NCBI RefSeq assembly: GCF_039542035.1
Contig: NZ_BAABHJ010000040.1
Coordinates: 558,001-622,000 of the forward strand
Source of the DNA: Actinoallomurus liliacearum
GTDB lineage: Bacteria; Actinomycetota; Actinomycetes; Streptosporangiales; Streptosporangiaceae
Length of the DNA stretch: 64,000 bases
Reading direction: 5' to 3'
Part shown: piece after piece, positions 41,363 through 49,340 of the stretch
Position numbering within the stretch: position 1 is the stretch's first letter
How the letters are laid out: every line of letters starts with the position of its first letter
Notes under the pieces: generated by a model
What the model was told of the DNA's origin: nothing
Databases searched by the model: none
What the model saw: only the letters and a program-made list of their open reading frames with translations
Program-made: the position numbers and the translations under genes

Positions 41363-42400
41363 GTGACCGCGGCCCGCCTCCTGACGTTGCTGTCCCTGCT
41401 GCAGACTCCGCGCGAGTGGCCGGGCAGCGAACTCGCCGAGCGCATGGGCGTCAGCCCGCGCACGGTCCGCCGTGACGTCGAGCGGCTGCGCGACCTCGGC
41501 TATCCGGTCGAGGCCACGATGGGCCCGGCGGGCGGCTACCGCCTCGTCGCGGGTACGGCCATGCCGCCGCTGCTCGTCGACGACGAGGAGGCGGTGGCCA
41601 TCGCGGTCGCCCTGAGCACCGCCGCCGCGCATCCGGTCGGCGGCATGGCGGAGGCGTCACTGCGGGCCCTGACCAAACTGGAACAGGTGCTGCCGTCGCA
41701 CCTCCGGCAGCGGGTGGGCGCCCTGGGCGCCGCCACCGTCGCGCTGCTGGGCGAGGCCGGTCCGAGCATCGACCCGGACGACCTCACGACCGTCGCCGTC
41801 GCCGCGGCGAGCCGCCGGCGGCTGCGGTTCGCCTACCGGTCCCGCGAAGAGCCCGAGGTCGGCGGTGCCGACAACGACCGCCTCGTCGAGCCGTACCGGC
41901 TGGTCGCCGCCGGACGCCGCTGGTACCTCGTCGCGTACGACCTCGGCCGCGACGACTGGCGGATCTTCCGCATGGACCGGGTCCGGCGACCGCGGCCGAC
42001 GGGCGTGCCGAACACCCCGCGCCGACCGCCCGAGGAAGACGCCGCCGCCTACGTCACCCGCAAGCTGCACTCGCTCGTCCCGACCTACCAGGCCCTGGTC
42101 ACCCTTCACCTGCCGGCCGACGACGCACCGGCGGGCCGGCTCGGTGAGGTCGAACCGGTCGACGCGCGGACCTGCCGCCTGCGCACCCACGCCGACACAC
42201 TCGACTGGCTGGCGCTGCGGCTCGCCATGCTCGGCTGCGAGTTCACCGTGCACGACCCACCGGAGCTCATCGACTACCTCCGATCCCTCAGCGCCCGCGT
42301 CCTCCGCTCCACCACCGACCCGGCGAGGGCTCGGGAACCCCGCAGCTCAGGGCTCAGCGACGGCGAACGTCCTCCACCACCTGCCAGGGCGCCGTCGTGA
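41363..42400 (+). CDS. HTH and WYL domain transcriptional regulator (YafY type)
   Basis: 345 residues. N-terminal winged helix (1-60; ELAERMGVSPRTVRRDVERL, GPAGGYRL), a linker, the WYL domain (about 150-200; LRFAYRSR ... RWYLVAYDLGRDDWRIFRMDR, in outline) and a WCX-like C-terminus. WYL domains bind nucleic acid or nucleotide ligands and often control defence or stress genes; here the natural target is the divergent epoxide hydrolase. The C-terminal ~35 residues are low-complexity. Confidence 0.9.
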   Translation: MTAARLLTLLSLLQTPREWPGSELAERMGVSPRTVRRDVERLRDLGYPVEATMGPAGGYRLVAGTAMPPLLVDDEEAVAIAVALSTAAAHPVGGMAEASLRALTKLEQVLPSHLRQRVGALGAATVALLGEAGPSIDPDDLTTVAVAAASRRRLRFAYRSREEPEVGGADNDRLVEPYRLVAAGRRWYLVAYDLGRDDWRIFRMDRVRRPRPTGVPNTPRRPPEEDAAAYVTRKLHSLVPTYQALVTLHLPADDAPAGRLGEVEPVDARTCRLRTHADTLDWLALRLAMLGCEFTVHDPPELIDYLRSLSARVLRSTTDPARAREPRSSGLSDGERPPPPARAPS

Positions 42401-42439
42401 AGCACGCGTACAAGCTGAAGCGCCAGGCGGACGCCCGAT

Positions 42440-42465
42440 GAGGGGGCCCCGTACGGGACCCCCTC
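42440..42465. terminator. Bidirectional hairpin between WYL and MFS genes
   Basis: GAGGGGG/CCCCCTC stem, with an inner CCCGTACGGG palindrome, between the convergent stops at 42400 and 42476. Confidence 0.55.
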
Positions 42466-42475
42466 GCCTGAGGGC

Positions 42476-43978
42476 TCACGCGTCGACCGGGTCGGCCTCC
42501 GGGACGCTCTCCAGGGCCACCGGCCTGCGGTCGCGGAGGACGAAGAGGGCGAGCACCGCGGCGGCCAGGACACCGGCCGCGCCCACCAGGAAGGTGGTCG
42601 ACATGGCGGTGGTGAAGGCGTCGCGGGCGGTGCGGGCCAGGCCGGCGTCTCCGGTCCGGGCGGCGAGGGCGAGCGCCTCGCCGATCGAGTGCCGGGCCCG
42701 GTCGGGGGCCGTGGTGGGCATCGTGCGGGTGAAGGTTCCGGACAGGACGCTGCCGAGGATCGCGACGCCGAGGGCGGCGCCCGCCTGCTGGATCGTGTCG
42801 TTCAGCGCGGAACCGACTCCGGCGTGCTCGGCCGGTACCGCCCCCATCAGCGCGGTGATGGCCGCGGGCACGGCCAGGCCCCCGCCGACGCCCATGAGGC
42901 CGAGCGCGACGCCCACCACGGCGAACCCGTCACCCGGTGAGACCGTCGCCAGCACGCCGAACCCCACCGCCGTGATCACCAGCCCGGTCACCGCCATCAT
43001 GCGGTTTCCGATCTTCTGGCCGATGGCGGCGCCGATGGTGTTGAACACCAGCGCGGCCGCCGCGAGCGGGACGAACGCCAGCCCGGTCTCCATCGGCGAG
43101 TAGCCGAGCACGAACTGCAGGTACTGGGTGGCCGCCAGCAGCAGTCCGCCGTTCGCGATCTCGGCGAGGGTGAGGGAGAGGCTGCCGCCGGTGAAGTTCC
43201 GGTCGCGGAACAGGCTCAGCGGCACCATCGGAGTCGAGACTCGCGTCTCCCAGAGCACGAACCCGATGAGCGTGGCGACCGCGACGGCACCGCCGGCGAT
43301 CGTCGTGGGGCTGCCGAAGCCGTACCTCGGCAGTTCGATGATCGTCCAGACGAGCGCCGTCATGCCGACCACCGACAGGACCGCGCCGAGCGGGTCGGGC
43401 TTGCGCCACGGACCCTTGGACTCGGGCATCAGCACCAGCGCCGCGATGATCGCCAGGGCGGCGATCGGAATGTTGATCAGGAACACCGCGCCCCACCAGA
43501 ACCGGGCGACCAGCAGGCCGCCGACGACCGGACCGCCCACCAGGCCGACCGTGGCGACCGCGCTCCAGGCGGCCATCGCCTTGGGACGCTCCGCCTCGTC
43601 GAACACGGTGATCAGGATGGACAGCATGCTCGGCATGACCAGCGCGCCGCCGACGCCCATCAGGATCCGGGCGGCGATCAGCAGCGCGGGCCCGGTCGCG
43701 AACGTCGCCGCGAGCGACGCGCCGCCGAAGAGCGCCAGCCCGATCACCATCATCCGCCGCCGGCCGTACCGGTCCGACAGGCTTCCCGAGGGGAGCAGCA
43801 GCCCGGCGAACACGAGGATGTAGGAGTCCAGGATCCACTGGATGTCCTGGGCGCTCGCGCCGAGGTCCTCGGTGAGCGGCGGGATGGCCACGTTGAGGGC
43901 CATGTTGTCGATGACCAGCACCAACGTGCTGAGGCAGAGCACGATCAGAATCAGCCAGCGGCGTGGATGACGGTTCAT
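42476..43978 (-). CDS. MFS drug exporter (EmrB/QacA, DHA2 type)
   Basis: 500 residues from the ATG at 43978 (GGAAGGAGG upstream). Fourteen predicted helices. Motif A-type GSLSDRYGRRRMMV and motif C-type VGLVGGPVVGGLL are present, as is the N-terminal LVLVIDNMALNVAIPPL. It exports drugs or toxic metabolites by proton antiport. It is divergent from a TetR gene with operator-like repeats between them. Confidence 0.93.
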   Translation of the reverse strand: MNRHPRRWLILIVLCLSTLVLVIDNMALNVAIPPLTEDLGASAQDIQWILDSYILVFAGLLLPSGSLSDRYGRRRMMVIGLALFGGASLAATFATGPALLIAARILMGVGGALVMPSMLSILITVFDEAERPKAMAAWSAVATVGLVGGPVVGGLLVARFWWGAVFLINIPIAALAIIAALVLMPESKGPWRKPDPLGAVLSVVGMTALVWTIIELPRYGFGSPTTIAGGAVAVATLIGFVLWETRVSTPMVPLSLFRDRNFTGGSLSLTLAEIANGGLLLAATQYLQFVLGYSPMETGLAFVPLAAAALVFNTIGAAIGQKIGNRMMAVTGLVITAVGFGVLATVSPGDGFAVVGVALGLMGVGGGLAVPAAITALMGAVPAEHAGVGSALNDTIQQAGAALGVAILGSVLSGTFTRTMPTTAPDRARHSIGEALALAARTGDAGLARTARDAFTTAMSTTFLVGAAGVLAAAVLALFVLRDRRPVALESVPEADPVDA

Positions 43979-44001
43979 CACGCCTCCTTCCAACGATGCG
44001 C

Positions 44002-44069
44002 ACAGTGTTCGCTAACTGGCGCACACTGTACGCAGGGCAGAACGGTGTGCGCAAGTGCGTACACCGTTC
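44002..44069. promoter_or_regulatory. Two inverted repeats in the MFS/TetR divergent region
   Basis: Site 1: ACAGTGT-N14-ACACTGT (44002-44029). Site 2: a near-perfect 30-bp palindrome at 44040-44069 with arms GAACGGTGT/ACACCGTTC and inner GCGCA/TGCGT. A related half-site ACGGTGTGCGC occurs at 44080-44090. Repeated TGTGCGC-like halves between an exporter and a TetR gene are what a TetR repressor of this type would bind. Confidence 0.65.
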
Positions 44070-44122
44070 CCGCTTGCATACGGTGTGCGCTACGCTGTGA
44101 GTGATCGCAAGGAGGAGGCACC

Positions 44123-44863
44123 GTGACCGCCGATGACCGGCAGATTCCGTCGGTGTGGGCCCGTCCCAGTCGAGAAAGGCGCGAGCAGCCGGCGTTGAGC
44201 CGGCAGCAGATCGTGGCCGAGGCCGTCCGGCTGCTCGACGCGGAGGGCGTCGACGCGCTGAGCATGCGCAAGCTCGGCACCCGCCTCGGCGCGGGCGCGA
44301 CCTCGCTCTACCGGCATGTCGCCAACAAGGACGAGCTCGTGGAGCTCGCGGTCGACGAGGTCTTCGGTGAGCTGCGGGCGCCCGACATGAGCGACCCGGC
44401 GCACTGGCGGGAGACGACGATCGCCTGCGCCCAGGGCATCCGCGCCGTGATCCTGCGGCACCCGTGGATGGCCTCCATGCTCGGCGCGATGGCCTACCTC
44501 GGCCCCAACCTCATGCGCCTGTCGGAGGACCTGCTCGCCATGCTGGAGGCGGCGGGCTTCCCTCTCACCGAGGCCAACGGCGCGATGAACACCGTCTTCG
44601 CCTACGTCCTCGGCATGACCGGCAGCGAGGCGGCGTGGCTGACCATGCTCGCGCGCAGCGGTCAGTCCGAGGACGAGTGGGCCGAACGCCTCAAACCGGC
44701 GTTCGAGAACCTGCACCGCACCCACCCGCGGCTCTCCGCCCTGTTCACCGCCCAGGCCGACGACGACCCCGTACGCCGCCGCGAGGAGGAGTTCGCCTAC
44801 GGCCTGGACCGCATCCTCGACGGCGTCTCGGTCGCCCGCACCGGCGGCCCTACCTTCGACTGA
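44123..44863 (+). CDS. TetR-family repressor
   Basis: 246 residues from a GTG with GGAGGAGG upstream. The TetR HTH (LSRQQIVAEAVRLLDAEGVDALSMRKLG, then AGATSLYRHVANKDEL) spans residues about 25-75. The C-terminal ligand domain matches the TetR_C class of drug-responsive members. It probably represses the divergent MFS exporter and itself through the inverted repeats between them. The inducer is unknown. Confidence 0.92.
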   Translation: MTADDRQIPSVWARPSRERREQPALSRQQIVAEAVRLLDAEGVDALSMRKLGTRLGAGATSLYRHVANKDELVELAVDEVFGELRAPDMSDPAHWRETTIACAQGIRAVILRHPWMASMLGAMAYLGPNLMRLSEDLLAMLEAAGFPLTEANGAMNTVFAYVLGMTGSEAAWLTMLARSGQSEDEWAERLKPAFENLHRTHPRLSALFTAQADDDPVRRREEEFAYGLDRILDGVSVARTGGPTFD

Positions 44864-44902
44864 CGGCAAGCCGGTCGGCGCAGACGGCGACATCACGGCA
44901 GC

Positions 44903-45292
44903 TCATGGCCGATCCATCTCAACCAGGCGGTCTGTCGGGGAAGTCGGCGCGGTCAGTCGGCGCGCGGGCCACAGACAGGCGGCGGCTGCGAGCATGCCCG
45001 CTGTGACGACCATCAGCAGCAGGCGGTAGTCCACCACCGACACCAGGGCGGCGCCGGCGGCGACGGAGATCGTCTGGGGCCCGCTGACCAGCGTTTCGGC
45101 CGCTGCCGAGACCCGGCCGATCAGCGGTCCAGGCGTACGCCGCTGTATCACCGTCGTGAATCCGACGACCATCGTCGCCAGGCCCAGGCCGGTGATGACC
45201 AGGCCGATGAGGATGACCGGCAGGGACGGGAGGTCGTGCCCCGGAAGTGCGCGTCGGGCGGATGCGGGAATCACGGCGCCGAGCCGCTTCAT
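44903..45292 (-). pseudogene. C-terminal remnant of an MFS exporter
   Basis: About 129 codons with clear transporter character: VILIGLVITGLGLATMVV, TVIQRRTPGPLIGRVSAA, SGPQTISVAAGAALV and VDYRLLLMVVTAG. These match the last helices of MFS_3-type (enterobactin-exporter-like) proteins of about 400 residues. The first ~280 residues are missing, and the sequence just upstream is non-homologous. It has no ribosome-binding site and is probably dead. Confidence 0.6.
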
Positions 45293-45386
45293 CACCGCCC
45301 TGTTGTACGACGGTGTCCCGTCCGGACAGTCTTGAGTGGCACGTCGATGGACGCGCTCAGTCGACCTCGAAGGAGAGGAACCCGTC

Positions 45387-45500
45387 ATGGCCGAGGTGCA
45401 GAAGCCGGACTGGTCGAAGCTCGACACGAACAAGGACGCCTCCCAAGGACAGGGGGCGCAGGACGTCGAGAGCCGGGAGTCCGGCGAGTCCGGCAAGTAG
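45387..45500 (+). CDS. Small acidic 37-residue protein
   Basis: ATG with AAGGAGAGG upstream; the product is MAEVQKPDWSKLDTNKDASQ followed by a Gly/Glu/Ser-rich tail. It is highly hydrophilic, without cysteine. The start site is convincing; a domain is not recognisable. It faces the MFS remnant and ends just before the duplicated clpB tail. Confidence 0.45.
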   Translation: MAEVQKPDWSKLDTNKDASQGQGAQDVESRESGESGK

Positions 45501-45504
45501 CAAG

Positions 45505-45592
45505 GTCGGCCGCTGAGGCCGGCGTCGAGCGGCCCCCTGACGGGGCCGCTCTTCTCTCGTCAGGCGACGGTGACCGCCGGTTTGACGGTGAG
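45505..45592 (-). pseudogene. Second, diverged copy of the clpB 3' end and its terminator
   Basis: About 88 bp closely resembling 46247-46338. It encodes TLTVKPAVTVA plus stop (clpB: TLTVKPSVTVA) and the same 10-bp hairpin GAGCGGCCCC/GGGGCCGCTC (45527-45551). Eighteen bases around the stop (45557-45574 and 46303-46320) are identical. The rest of clpB is absent upstream of this copy. Confidence 0.75.
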
Positions 45593-45782
45593 GGTGGGCA
45601 CGCCGTCGCGACCGCCGACCCGCTGGTGCCGTCTAGGGAAGGCTCTTCCATCTGCTCCGAGCTGCCCTCGAACGAGTCACTCTCGCTGGCCATCTCTGAC
45701 CTGACAGCTACCGGTCCTTTCGGCACAGACCTCGTGACCTGCACCGATCGATCCACTTCGGGGCTGGGGACAGAACTTCAAA

Positions 45783-45816
45783 CCCGCTCGCGCCTAAGCG
45801 CGAGCGGGCCCTTTTT
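45783..45816 (+). terminator. Strong intrinsic terminator
   Basis: A perfect 11-bp stem CCCGCTCGCGC/GCGCGAGCGGG with a CTAA loop, then CCCTTTTTC. No intact rightward gene precedes it, so it is probably a leftover of lost sequence. Its classical U-tract is unusual here. Confidence 0.8.
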
Positions 45817-45854
45817 CAATGCTCTCCCCCATCAAGGGAGAGTAGAGCGCAGCA

Positions 45855-46010
45855 TCAAGCGCGGTCTTCGGTGCTGTCGCCCGTGGGCTCACCGCTGCCG
45901 CTCCCAGGGGTGAAATCGAACCCATACTGGGCCCCTGCGGCCTTCGCATCAGCGACGTTCACACCCGCCGGCTCCGAGCCGTCCTGCGGGTCACTCTCGA
46001 TCCGCGACAT
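45855..46010 (-). CDS. Small acidic 51-residue protein
   Basis: ATG at 46010 with GGGGAG 7 nt upstream; most codons end in G/C but with more T/A than neighbours. The product has an Asp/Glu-rich N-terminus and a Gly/Ser/Thr tail (AGAQYGFDFTPGSGSGEP). No cysteine and no known domain. It lies between the two clpB tail copies. Confidence 0.45.
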   Translation of the reverse strand: MSRIESDPQDGSEPAGVNVADAKAAGAQYGFDFTPGSGSGEPTGDSTEDRA

Positions 46011-46176
46011 AGCGTCTCCCCATCTTGTCTTTCCGCACATTAAGTGCAGGGCCCTCTCAATGAGGACCAACTAAGACCGTCCACGTGCAGGCCCGAGAAG
46101 CACGAAAGCCGATCGAGGCAGGGGATGCGGTAGGCAACGCCGATGCGCTGACCTGCGTCTATGTCGCTCATGGGGG

Positions 46177-46227
46177 CTCTACGCCGCCATGCAGGCGCCC
46201 GAGGGCAACGAATTCGACATCGTCTGA
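46177..46227 (+). pseudogene. C-terminal remnant of a glyoxalase/VOC protein
   Basis: Seventeen codons ending in a stop read LYAAMQAPEGNEFDIV. The D/APEGNEF terminus is the hallmark of VOC-superfamily proteins, including the metal-binding glutamate. Nothing recognisable precedes it in frame. It is a fragment. Confidence 0.5.
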
Positions 46228-46271
46228 GGGCCGTCGTGACGGTGCTGGTCGCTGAGAGGCCGGTCGGCATC

Positions 46272-46297
46272 GAGCGGCCCCCTCACCGGGGCCGCTC
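46272..46297 (-). terminator. Hairpin terminator of clpB
   Basis: 10-bp stem GAGCGGCCCC/GGGGCCGCTC with a 6-nt loop, 8 bp past the clpB stop; the same hairpin is duplicated at 45527-45551. Confidence 0.7.
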
Positions 46298-46305
46298 TTC
46301 TGTCG

Positions 46306-48894
46306 TCAGGCGACGGTGACGGACGGCTTGACGGTGAGGGTGTCGGAGCCGAGGTCGGTGTCGACGATGACCTCGTCGCCGTCGCTGATCTCGCCGCCCA
46401 GGAGCTCCTTGGCGAGCTGGTCGCCGATCGCGCTCTGCACGAGGCGGCGGAGCGGGCGGGCGCCGTACGCCGGGTCGTAGCCGGTGAGGGCGAGCCACTC
46501 GCGGGCGGCGTCGGTGACGGTGAGCGTCAGGCGACGGTCGGCGAGGCGGCGGGCCAGCCGGTCGATCTGCAGGTCGACGATCTTCGTGAGCTCCTCGGTC
46601 GACAGGGCGTCGAAGACGATGACGTCGTCGAGCCGGTTGAGGAACTCGGGCTTGAAGCTCGCCCGTACGGTGTTCATGACGGCGTCGCGCTTGGCGCCGT
46701 TGTCCAGGGCCGGGTCGACCAGGAACTGCGAGCCGAGGTTCGACGTCATGATCAGGATCGTGTTGCGGAAGTCCACCGTGCGGCCCTGGCCGTCGGTGAG
46801 GCGGCCGTCGTCGAGCACCTGGAGCAGGATGTCGAAGACCTCGGGGTGGGCCTTCTCCACCTCGTCCAGCAGCACGACGCAGTACGGCCGGCGGCGGACG
46901 GCCTCGGTGAGCTGGCCGCCCTCCTCGTACCCGATGTAGCCGGGAGGCGCGCCGACGAGGCGGGCGACCGAGTGCTTCTCGGCGTACTCGCTCATGTCGA
47001 TGCGGATCATCGCCCGCTCGTCGTCGAACAGGAAGTCGGCGAGCGCCTTGGCCAGCTCGGTCTTGCCGACACCGGTCGGACCGAGGAACAGGAACGACCC
47101 GGTCGGCCGGTCGGGGTCGGAGACGCCCGCCCGCGCCCGGCGTACGGCGTCGGACACGGCGCGTACGGCGTCGGTCTGGCCGATGAGGCGGCGGCCGAGC
47201 TCGTCCTCCATGCGGAGCAGCTTGGCGGTCTCGCCTTCGAGGAGCCGGCCGACGGGGACGCCGGTCCAGGACGACACGACCTCGGCCACGTCGTCGGCGC
47301 CGACCTCCTCCTTGACCATCGTCTCGCGGGTCTCGGCGGCCTCGGACGCCTCGGCGAGCTGCTTCTCCAGCACGGGGATCTCGCCGTACATGAGGCGGGC
47401 GGAGGTCTCCAGGTCGGCGTCGCGCTGGGCGCGTTCGGCCTGGCCGCGCAGGTCGTCGATGCGCTTCTTCAGCTCACCGACCTTGTTCAGCCCGGCCTTC
47501 TCCCGCTCCCAGCGGCCGTTGAGGGCGTTGAGGCCCTCCTGTTTGTCGGCCAGCTCGGCGCGGAGGCGTTCGAGGCGGCGCTTGGACGCCTCGTCGGACT
47601 CCTTCTCGAGGGCCAGCTCCTCCATCTTGAGCCGGTCGACGGAGCGCTGCAGCTCGTCGATCTCGACGGGCCGCGAGTCGATCTCCATGCGGAGCCGGGA
47701 GGCGGCCTCGTCGACCAGGTCGATGGCCTTGTCCGGCAGGAACCGCGCGGTGATGTACCGGTCGGACAGCGCGGCGGCGGACACGAGGGCGGCGTCGGAG
47801 ATCTGCACCTGGTGGTGCGCCTCGTACCGGCCCTTGAGGCCGCGCAGGATCGCGATGGTGTCCTCGACCGTCGGCTCGCCGACGAGGACCTGCTGGAACC
47901 GCCGCTCGAGGGCCGGGTCCTTCTCGATCCGCTCGCGGTACTCGTCGAGCGTGGTCGCGCCGATCATCCGCAGCTCACCGCGGGCCAGCATGGGCTTGAG
48001 CATGTTGCCCGCGTCCATGGCGCCTTCGGCGGCGCCCGCGCCGACGACGGTGTGCAGCTCGTCGATGAACGTGACGATCTGGCCGTCGCTCTGCTTGATC
48101 TCGTTCAGGACCGCCTTGAGGCGCTCCTCGAACTCGCCGCGGAACTTCGCGCCCGCGACCATCGCGCCCAGGTCGAGGGAGACCAGGCGCTTGTTCTTCA
48201 GCGTCTCCGGCACGTCGCCGGCGATGATCCGCTGGGCCAGGCCCTCGACGACCGCGGTCTTGCCGACGCCGGGCTCGCCGATCAGCACGGGGTTGTTCTT
48301 CGTACGCCGGGACAGCACCTGCACGACGCGGCGGATCTCGGTGTCGCGGCCGATGACCGGGTCGAGCCTCCCGTCGCGGGCCTGCGCCGTCAGGTCGACG
48401 CCGTACTTCTCCAGCGCCTGGTAGGTCTCTTCGGGGTTCTCGCTGGTGACGCGCGCGTGGCCGCGGACCTTCTCGAACGCCTCCAGCAGGGCGTCGGGGG
48501 TCGCGCCGTTCTCCTTCAGGAGGGTGGCGACGGGGCCGCCGTCGGTGGCCAGGCCGACGAGGAGGTGCTCGGTGGAGACGTACTCGTCCTCGAGCCGCTT
48601 GGCGCGGTTGGCGGCGGTGTTGATCACCTTCAGCAGCGGCCGGGAGGTGTCCGGCGCGTTGACGGTCGACCCGGCGGCCTTCGGCAGCGCGGCGATCTGC
48701 TCCTCGGCGCGACGCCGGACGGCCTGGGGGTCCGCGCCGACGGCCTCGAGCAGGGGCCCGGCGATGCCGTCGGACTGGCCGAGCAGCGCGACCAGCAGGT
48801 GCACCGGCTCGACCAGGGGGTGGCCCTCGGTCGAAGCCCGCCGGACCGCGACCGAGACGGCCTCCTGGCTCTTCTGGGTCAGCTTGTAATCCAC
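46306..48894 (-). CDS. clpB: ATP-dependent disaggregase ClpB
   Basis: 862 residues, full length. The N-terminal Clp_N repeat, two AAA+ modules (Walker A GEPGVGKTA and GPTGVGKTEL) and a long coiled-coil middle domain (about 400-520) are present. It lacks the ClpC/ClpA protease-docking loop. It threads aggregated proteins and works with DnaK, DnaJ and GrpE. The GTG start directly follows the hspR stop, and its site GGAGGA is inside hspR, so it is last gene of the dnaK operon. Its 3' end is duplicated at 45505-45592. Confidence 0.97.
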   Translation of the reverse strand: MDYKLTQKSQEAVSVAVRRASTEGHPLVEPVHLLVALLGQSDGIAGPLLEAVGADPQAVRRRAEEQIAALPKAAGSTVNAPDTSRPLLKVINTAANRAKRLEDEYVSTEHLLVGLATDGGPVATLLKENGATPDALLEAFEKVRGHARVTSENPEETYQALEKYGVDLTAQARDGRLDPVIGRDTEIRRVVQVLSRRTKNNPVLIGEPGVGKTAVVEGLAQRIIAGDVPETLKNKRLVSLDLGAMVAGAKFRGEFEERLKAVLNEIKQSDGQIVTFIDELHTVVGAGAAEGAMDAGNMLKPMLARGELRMIGATTLDEYRERIEKDPALERRFQQVLVGEPTVEDTIAILRGLKGRYEAHHQVQISDAALVSAAALSDRYITARFLPDKAIDLVDEAASRLRMEIDSRPVEIDELQRSVDRLKMEELALEKESDEASKRRLERLRAELADKQEGLNALNGRWEREKAGLNKVGELKKRIDDLRGQAERAQRDADLETSARLMYGEIPVLEKQLAEASEAAETRETMVKEEVGADDVAEVVSSWTGVPVGRLLEGETAKLLRMEDELGRRLIGQTDAVRAVSDAVRRARAGVSDPDRPTGSFLFLGPTGVGKTELAKALADFLFDDERAMIRIDMSEYAEKHSVARLVGAPPGYIGYEEGGQLTEAVRRRPYCVVLLDEVEKAHPEVFDILLQVLDDGRLTDGQGRTVDFRNTILIMTSNLGSQFLVDPALDNGAKRDAVMNTVRASFKPEFLNRLDDVIVFDALSTEELTKIVDLQIDRLARRLADRRLTLTVTDAAREWLALTGYDPAYGARPLRRLVQSAIGDQLAKELLGGEISDGDEVIVDTDLGSDTLTVKPSVTVA

Positions 48895-49335
48895 TTACTC
48901 CTCCCCCCGTGATCGCCACAGCACCACGCTGGTCTGCCGGATCGGCACGAGGTCCGCTCCAGTGTCAGAACCGTGGCCACTCTTCAACTTGACGAGCCGG
49001 GCCGCGACGGCGCGCGTGGACTCCAGTTCGTTGGACAGCTCCTCGACCATTGCCCGGAGGCGTGCCACCTCGGTGCGGAGTGCGTCGGACTCGCGCTGCG
49101 AGTCGAGGATGTGCTTGATGCCGGCGAGGTTGATGCCCTCTTCCTGGGAGAGCCGCTGGATCTCCCGGAGCATCACGATGTCCCGCATCGAGTAGCGGCG
49201 CCCGCGCCCGGCCGTACGACCGGGGGACACGAGGCCCAGCCGGTCGTACGTGCGGAGGGTCTGCGGGTGCAGCCCGGACAGCTGAGCCGCCACCGAGATG
49301 ACGTAGACCGGACTGTCGTCGCCGAACGGATCCAT
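48895..49335 (-). CDS. hspR: Heat-shock repressor HspR (MerR type)
   Basis: 146 residues from the ATG at 49335. MerR HTH: VYVISVAAQLSGLHPQTLRTYDRLGLVSP, with RTAGRGRRYSMRDI as the wing (outlined), then a coiled-coil. In Streptomyces HspR binds HAIR sites with DnaK as co-repressor. It lies between dnaJ (5-nt gap) and clpB (no gap). Candidate HAIR sites lie at the dnaK promoter. Confidence 0.95.
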   Translation of the reverse strand: MDPFGDDSPVYVISVAAQLSGLHPQTLRTYDRLGLVSPGRTAGRGRRYSMRDIVMLREIQRLSQEEGINLAGIKHILDSQRESDALRTEVARLRAMVEELSNELESTRAVAARLVKLKSGHGSDTGADLVPIRQTSVVLWRSRGEE

Positions 49336-49340
49336 GATCG

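Noticed and set aside
46040..46270. A leftward 76-residue frame between the small acidic ORF and clpB
   Set aside because: It is antisense to the recognisable glyoxalase tail and shows no codon bias or start site.
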